From positions 1 to 7,930 of the forward strand of contig ONIF01000078.1 in the NCBI GenBank assembly GCA_900317795.1: a stretch of DNA of 7,930 nucleotides, written 5' to 3'. Below are positions 5,300 through 7,930 of the stretch, piece after piece; positions within the stretch are counted from its first letter, which is position 1, and the number at the start of each line of letters is the position of its first letter. This DNA comes from an uncultured Eubacteriales bacterium (GTDB lineage Bacteria; Bacillota; Clostridia; Oscillospirales; Acutalibacteraceae). The translations under genes and the position numbers were made by a program. A model generated the notes under the pieces. That model made no database searches. It was not told the DNA's origin and saw only the letters and a list, made by a program, of their open reading frames with translations.

Positions 5300-6967
5300 T
5301 CAGAAAAGACCTGTTATTTTACCGTTGGTATCAACGTCAATTTTCTCTGCGGCAGGCACTTTCGGCAAGCCCGGCATTGTCATTATATCGCCTGTATAGA
5401 CTACCACAAAACCTGCACCGTTTGACAATCTTACATCTCTTACTGTGATATTGAAATTCTGCGGCTTGCCAAGCAATGCAGGATTATCCGACAAGGAATA
5501 CTGTGTTTTTGCCACGCATACAGGCAAATTTGCTGTATCAAGCTTTTCAATTTCAGCCAATGCCTTTTGTGCCTGTGCCGTGTAGATAACTCCGTCTGCA
5601 CCATAGATATTCTTTGCAATCGTCTGTATTTTCTCTTTAATTGGCATATCATCGGGATAAAGTGTTTTAAATTCAGAGGGCTTTTCAACTGCCTGTGCGA
5701 CTTTCTGTGCCAATTCAATGCCGCCCTCTCCGCCTTTTGCGAATACCTCCGACAATGCAAAATCTGCACCAAGCTTTTTACAATAATCCTCTACAAATGC
5801 TAATTCTTTATCCGTGTCGTTTCCAAATCTGTTTATGGCAACTACAACGGGTACTCCGAATTTCTGCATATTTCCGATATGCACACCCAAATTCACGATA
5901 CCCTTTTCCAATGCTTCCAAATTTTCGCTTGCAAGCTCTGTTTTCGGCACTCCACCGTTATATTTCAATGCCCTCACCGTTGCAACCAGTACAACCGCTG
6001 ACGGCTTTAAGCCTGCTTTTCTGCACTTGATGTCAAAGAATTTCTCTGCACCCAAGTCAGAACCAAATCCAGCCTCCGTTACGCAATAATCGGCTAATTT
6101 CAATGCCAATTTCGTTGCCCTTACAGAGTTACAGCCGTGTGCGATATTTGCAAAAGGTCCTCCGTGCATAAGTGCAGGAGTTCCCTCCAATGTCTGCACC
6201 AAGTTCGGCTTGATAGCGTCTTTCAACAATGCCGCCATTGCACCGTTTGCTTTCACATCTCTTGCATATATCGGCTTGCCCTCAAAATTATACGCAACAA
6301 GTATATTTCCCAAACGCTCTTTCAAGTCGTCTATATCAGCCGACAGGCACAATATTGCCATTACTTCACTTGCAACCGTGATGATAAAGCCATCTTCTCT
6401 CGGTACACCATTCACTTTACCGCCCAAGCCTGCAACAATATTTCTCAATTCCCTGTCGTTCATGTCAAGGCAACGCTTTATCAAAATTCTCCTCACATCT
6501 ATATTAAGAGAATTTCCCTGCTGAATGTGATTGTCAAGCATGGCACACAACAAGTTATTTGCCGCTGTAATGGCGTGCATATCGCCTGTGAAGTGCAAAT
6601 TGATGTCCTCCATAGGAATGACCTGTGCATAACCGCCACCTGCTGCACCGCCTTTAATGCCAAACACGGGACCAAGTGACGGCTCTCGGAGTGCAATAAC
6701 TGTTTTCTTACCGATTTTAGCCAATGCGTCACCCAAGCCGACTGATGTAGTTGTCTTGCCCTCACCTGCGGGAGTGGGATTGATTGCCGTTACCAATATC
6801 AATTTACCGTCTTTGTTGGCTGCTGTTTCTTTGATAAGACTTTCCGACAGCTTTGCTTTATATTTTCCGTAATACTCAAGATGTTCCTCTGAAATTCCCA
6901 ATTTCTGTGCAACCTCTTTAATAGGCTGTGCCTGCACCTGCTGTGCTATCTCAATATCTGTCAACAT
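5300..6967 (-). CDS. fhs: Formate-tetrahydrofolate ligase
   Basis: Cytoplasmic enzyme that joins formate to tetrahydrofolate with ATP, giving 10-formyl-THF for purines, formyl-methionine and, in acetogens, the methyl branch of CO2 fixation. The 555 residues are full length. Seen motifs (numbered from the ATG): ATP-binding PTPAGEGKTTT at 64-74, REPSLGPVFGIKGGAAGGGYAQV at 94-116 and MEDINLHFTGD at 119-129, all hallmarks of the family. The frame could begin at a TTG at 6973, but the AAAGGAAG site lies only 2 bases from it and 8 from the ATG at 6967, so the ATG is preferred. It heads a run with tsaE, tsaB and the DUF5711 gene. No other Wood-Ljungdahl genes are nearby, so a purely folate role is as likely as acetogenesis. 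Confidence 0.97.
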   Translation of the reverse strand: MLTDIEIAQQVQAQPIKEVAQKLGISEEHLEYYGKYKAKLSESLIKETAANKDGKLILVTAINPTPAGEGKTTTSVGLGDALAKIGKKTVIALREPSLGPVFGIKGGAAGGGYAQVIPMEDINLHFTGDMHAITAANNLLCAMLDNHIQQGNSLNIDVRRILIKRCLDMNDRELRNIVAGLGGKVNGVPREDGFIITVASEVMAILCLSADIDDLKERLGNILVAYNFEGKPIYARDVKANGAMAALLKDAIKPNLVQTLEGTPALMHGGPFANIAHGCNSVRATKLALKLADYCVTEAGFGSDLGAEKFFDIKCRKAGLKPSAVVLVATVRALKYNGGVPKTELASENLEALEKGIVNLGVHIGNMQKFGVPVVVAINRFGNDTDKELAFVEDYCKKLGADFALSEVFAKGGEGGIELAQKVAQAVEKPSEFKTLYPDDMPIKEKIQTIAKNIYGADGVIYTAQAQKALAEIEKLDTANLPVCVAKTQYSLSDNPALLGKPQNFNITVRDVRLSNGAGFVVVYTGDIMTMPGLPKVPAAEKIDVDTNGKITGLF

Positions 6968-7002
6968 ATTCAAAACTTCCTTTCAATTTCAAATAATAAT
7001 CT

Positions 7003-7031
7003 ATTTTAACACATCTTTCTTGAATGTACAA
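7003..7031 (-). promoter_or_regulatory. Probable promoter of the fhs operon
   Basis: On the - strand TTGTAC (7031-7026) is followed after 17 bases by TAAAAT (7008-7003), with TGT directly before the -10 box, giving an extended -10 element. The -35 box is weak (3 of 6), the -10 is 5 of 6. The start point would be near 6996, about 30 bases before the fhs ATG. It faces away from the promoter at 7075-7103, so the two transcripts are divergent. Confidence 0.6.
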
Positions 7032-7074
7032 TATTTTTTCAAAATAAAAAATCAAAAAAATCTTATTTGGGATA

Positions 7075-7103
7075 TTGACTTTTTGTGTACACGGTGTTAT
7101 TAT
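7075..7103 (+). promoter_or_regulatory. Promoter of the ribbon-helix-helix gene
   Basis: TTGACT (7075-7080), 17 bases, TATTAT (7098-7103), with TGT at 7095-7097 forming an extended -10 element. The expected start point is near 7110. This rules out the earlier GTG at 7085 as start of the downstream gene, because it lies upstream of the -10 box. The -10 box sits in the spacer of a perfect inverted repeat (7080-7120) whose left arm overlaps the spacer between the boxes. Confidence 0.85.
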
Positions 7104-7120
7104 TTAGGTGTACACAAAAA
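7080..7120. promoter_or_regulatory. Operator-like 13-bp inverted repeat over the promoter
   Basis: TTTTTGTGTACAC (7080-7092) and GTGTACACAAAAA (7108-7120) are exact reverse complements with a 15-base spacer holding the -10 box. Each arm itself contains the 8-bp palindrome GTGTACAC (7085-7092 and 7108-7115), so there are two symmetric sites 23 bp apart centre to centre, about two helical turns. A repressor bound to both would cover the promoter and start point. The ribbon-helix-helix protein encoded immediately downstream is the obvious candidate, since such proteins bind short palindromes as paired dimers and often control themselves. Binding is inferred, not shown. Confidence 0.8.
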
Positions 7121-7132
7121 AGAGGTGATGAA

Positions 7133-7312
7133 TTGAGTACACTCGGCAGACCTAAAAGTGACAACCCAAAAGATATTCAACTGAAAATCAGAGCCGACAA
7201 ACAGACAATAGAAGATTTACAGTTTTGCTGTAAACAAACAGGTCTTAATAAAAGCGATGTTATTAGGCTTGGTATCAAAAAGGTCAAACAAGAGGTCGAA
7301 AATAAAAAATAG
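7133..7312 (+). CDS. Small ribbon-helix-helix (CopG-like) DNA-binding protein
   Basis: A 59-residue protein with the layout of ribbon-helix-helix regulators: a short basic head GRPKSDNPKD, one beta-strand IQLKIRAD at about 15-22 that would enter the major groove as a dimer, helix A at about 23-36 and helix B at about 39-51 (NKSDVIRLGIKKV), then a lysine-rich tail. The start is the TTG at 7133, placed 5 bases after AGAGGTG (7121-7127); the frame opens earlier at a GTG (7085) but that is upstream of the promoter's -10 box, and the ATG at 7128 is in another frame that stops at once. It is probably a repressor of its own promoter and perhaps of the next gene. An antitoxin role is possible but nothing proves it. 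Confidence 0.82.
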   Translation: MSTLGRPKSDNPKDIQLKIRADKQTIEDLQFCCKQTGLNKSDVIRLGIKKVKQEVENKK

Positions 7313-7352
7313 TGTAAACCGCCACTCTACCAAAAGAAACAGTTTACACTAT
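7309..7352. promoter_or_regulatory. Inverted repeat related to the upstream operator
   Basis: ATAGTGTAAAC (7309-7319) and GTTTACACTAT (7342-7352) are exact 11-bp reverse complements with a 22-base spacer. The core GTGTAAAC/GTTTACAC differs by one base from the GTGTACAC palindromes at the promoter. It begins at the stop codon of the ribbon-helix-helix gene. There is no T-run after it, so it is a poor intrinsic terminator. It may be a second binding site of the same regulator, upstream of the next gene, or a stem in the RNA. Confidence 0.6.
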
Positions 7353-7359
7353 ATCAACA

Positions 7360-7410
7360 GACAGAAAATTCTATCTGAAATCTATTGTACATCAAATAGG
7401 CTTTTCTGTC
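7360..7410 (+). repeat. Long-range inverted repeat in the leader of the 93-aa gene
   Basis: GACAGAAAA (7360-7368) pairs with TTTTCTGTC (7402-7410) across 33 bases, and inside the loop CTATT (7382-7386) can pair with AATAG (7395-7399). The structure would end 11 bases before the AAAGGA ribosome site of the next gene, so it could affect its expression. I do not recognise a riboswitch or leader peptide, and the A/T-rich arms could arise by chance. Confidence 0.35.
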
Positions 7411-7436
7411 AATTACATCAGAAAGGATTTTTTATA

Positions 7437-7718
7437 ATGATTGATATTGAAAAATTTCTCGACATCAACACCTATTCCGAAAATAATATGCCCTTTGCAA
7501 GCGAACTCTTTACAAAACTTAACGAAAGCTATTTTTTGCAGAAATCAAACGACTTGAAAAGCGTTGAACGCAAAATAACCCTTACCGATGAAGAAGATAA
7601 ACTCTTTGAAAAAGTATATTCGGAATATCTCGAACAATCCTACATTCAGCAAAGAGAATGGTTTAATATCGGTTTTCGTCTTGGGGCAAATTTCGCTTTG
7701 GAAGTCTGCGGAAGATAA
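7437..7718 (+). CDS. Hypothetical 93-aa protein, DUF6809-like
   Basis: A small acidic, probably soluble and largely helical protein of 93 residues. The closing block EQSYIQQREWFNIGFRLGANFALEVCG resembles the F-x-x-GFRLG-x-x-x-x-x-E ending that I associate with the DUF6809 group of small Clostridia proteins, whose function is unknown; the match is from memory and only this part is convincing. The N-terminal part (residues 1-45) has no motif I know. The ATG at 7437 has AAAGGA at 7422-7427 with 9-base spacing; the frame is open upstream to 7257, but that overlaps the preceding gene out of frame. It lies 124 bases behind the ribbon-helix-helix gene, with two inverted repeats between, and may belong to the same unit. 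No signal peptide or membrane segment. Confidence 0.75.
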   Translation: MIDIEKFLDINTYSENNMPFASELFTKLNESYFLQKSNDLKSVERKITLTDEEDKLFEKVYSEYLEQSYIQQREWFNIGFRLGANFALEVCGR

Positions 7719-7744
7719 CATATAAAAAATTTTCAAAAAATATC

Positions 7745-7773
7745 TTTTCAAACGACACTTTATATGCTATAAT
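7745..7773 (+). promoter_or_regulatory. Promoter of the thrH-like gene
   Basis: TATAAT (7768-7773) is a perfect -10 box with TGC directly before it, an extended -10 element. TTTTCA (7745-7750) lies 17 bases upstream and matches 4 of 6 positions of the -35 consensus. The start point would be near 7780, about 38 bases before the ATG. Hence this gene is not dependent on the preceding small genes, although no terminator separates them. Confidence 0.8.
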
Positions 7774-7817
7774 GAGAATCGGCATTATCCCTATCAAAAT
7801 AAAAGGAGATTTGAAAA

Positions 7818-7930
7818 ATGGAAATTGTTTGTTTAGACCTTGAAGGCGTACTTGTACCTGAAATATGGATTGCTTTTGCAGAGGCAAGCGGTATTCCCGA
7901 ATTGAAAAAAACTACCCGTGATGAACCCGA
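7818..7930 (+). CDS. thrH: ThrH-type phosphoserine phosphatase/homoserine phosphotransferase, partial
   Basis: Only the first 37 codons are in the window. MEIVCLDLEGVLVPEIWIAFAE followed by a TTRD motif matches the start of ThrH, a HAD-superfamily enzyme of about 200 residues that removes phosphate from phosphoserine and can pass it to homoserine, linking serine and threonine synthesis in the cytoplasm. The nucleophile is Asp7; two positions later stands Glu9 instead of the usual Asp of HAD phosphatases, which is the ThrH-specific form (DLEG) and separates it from classical SerB. AAAGGAG at 7802-7808 lies 9 bases before the ATG. It has its own promoter. The rest runs off the right edge, so intactness cannot be judged. 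Confidence 0.9.
   Translation, partial: MEIVCLDLEGVLVPEIWIAFAEASGIPELKKTTRDEP

Noticed and set aside
5440..6872. Several open frames overlapping fhs on both strands
   Set aside because: They are shadows of the conserved fhs frame and lack ribosome sites and recognisable motifs.
7085..7132. Longer ribbon-helix-helix protein starting at GTG 7085
   Set aside because: That start is upstream of the -10 box at 7098-7103 and lacks a ribosome site; its extra 16 residues would be encoded by the operator repeat.
7545..7887. Two - strand open frames over the 93-aa gene and thrH start
   Set aside because: They run antisense to better supported genes and through a clear + strand promoter.

Overview
The window is a mosaic of two unlike sequences that meet at about position 1513-1530. 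Left of that point the DNA is GC-rich (about 60% in the lines I counted) and carries the end of a polar amino acid ABC importer operon on the + strand: a YecS/TcyL-type permease and its ATPase, overlapping by ATGA. A short non-coding leader with a 7-bp tandem repeat and two perfect hairpins precedes them. Right of that point the DNA is AT-richer (about 40% GC) and has the gene content of a low-GC Bacillota chromosome of the class Clostridia (DUF5711 protein, YceD-RpmF pair, Fhs, ThrH, AGGAGG-type ribosome sites). A genus cannot be named from this. The join cuts the GTPase gene der after its first G domain, at a stretch that reads sensibly in both genes. A chimeric assembly of two gut-type genomes is the simplest explanation; a real rearrangement is possible but would have destroyed a gene that is normally essential.

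The right part (1531-7930) has two faces. From 6967 down to 1531 everything is on the - strand: fhs, tsaE, tsaB and a DUF5711 membrane protein are closely packed (14-nt gap, 4-nt overlap, 15-nt gap) and look like one transcript starting from a promoter at 7003-7031. Next, yceD and rpmF run from a near-perfect consensus promoter (TTGACA-17-TATAAT) and end in a clear intrinsic terminator; the der fragment follows. These genes serve basic metabolism and translation: one-carbon units on tetrahydrofolate, the t6A tRNA modification, ribosomal protein L32, and ribosome assembly.

From 7070 to the right end, transcription is on the + strand, divergent from fhs. A small ribbon-helix-helix regulator starts with TTG. 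Its promoter has an extended -10 box lying between two perfect GTGTACAC palindromes that form a 13-bp inverted repeat, which looks like an autoregulatory operator. Behind it lies a related inverted repeat (GTGTAAAC/GTTTACAC), then a 93-aa protein resembling the DUF6809 group, then the start of a ThrH-type phosphoserine phosphatase/homoserine phosphotransferase running off the window.

I see no RNA genes, CRISPR arrays or recognisable insertion sequences, and no gene-free stretch longer than about 125 bases. The points most worth a second look are the junction inside der and the operator-like repeats of the ribbon-helix-helix gene.
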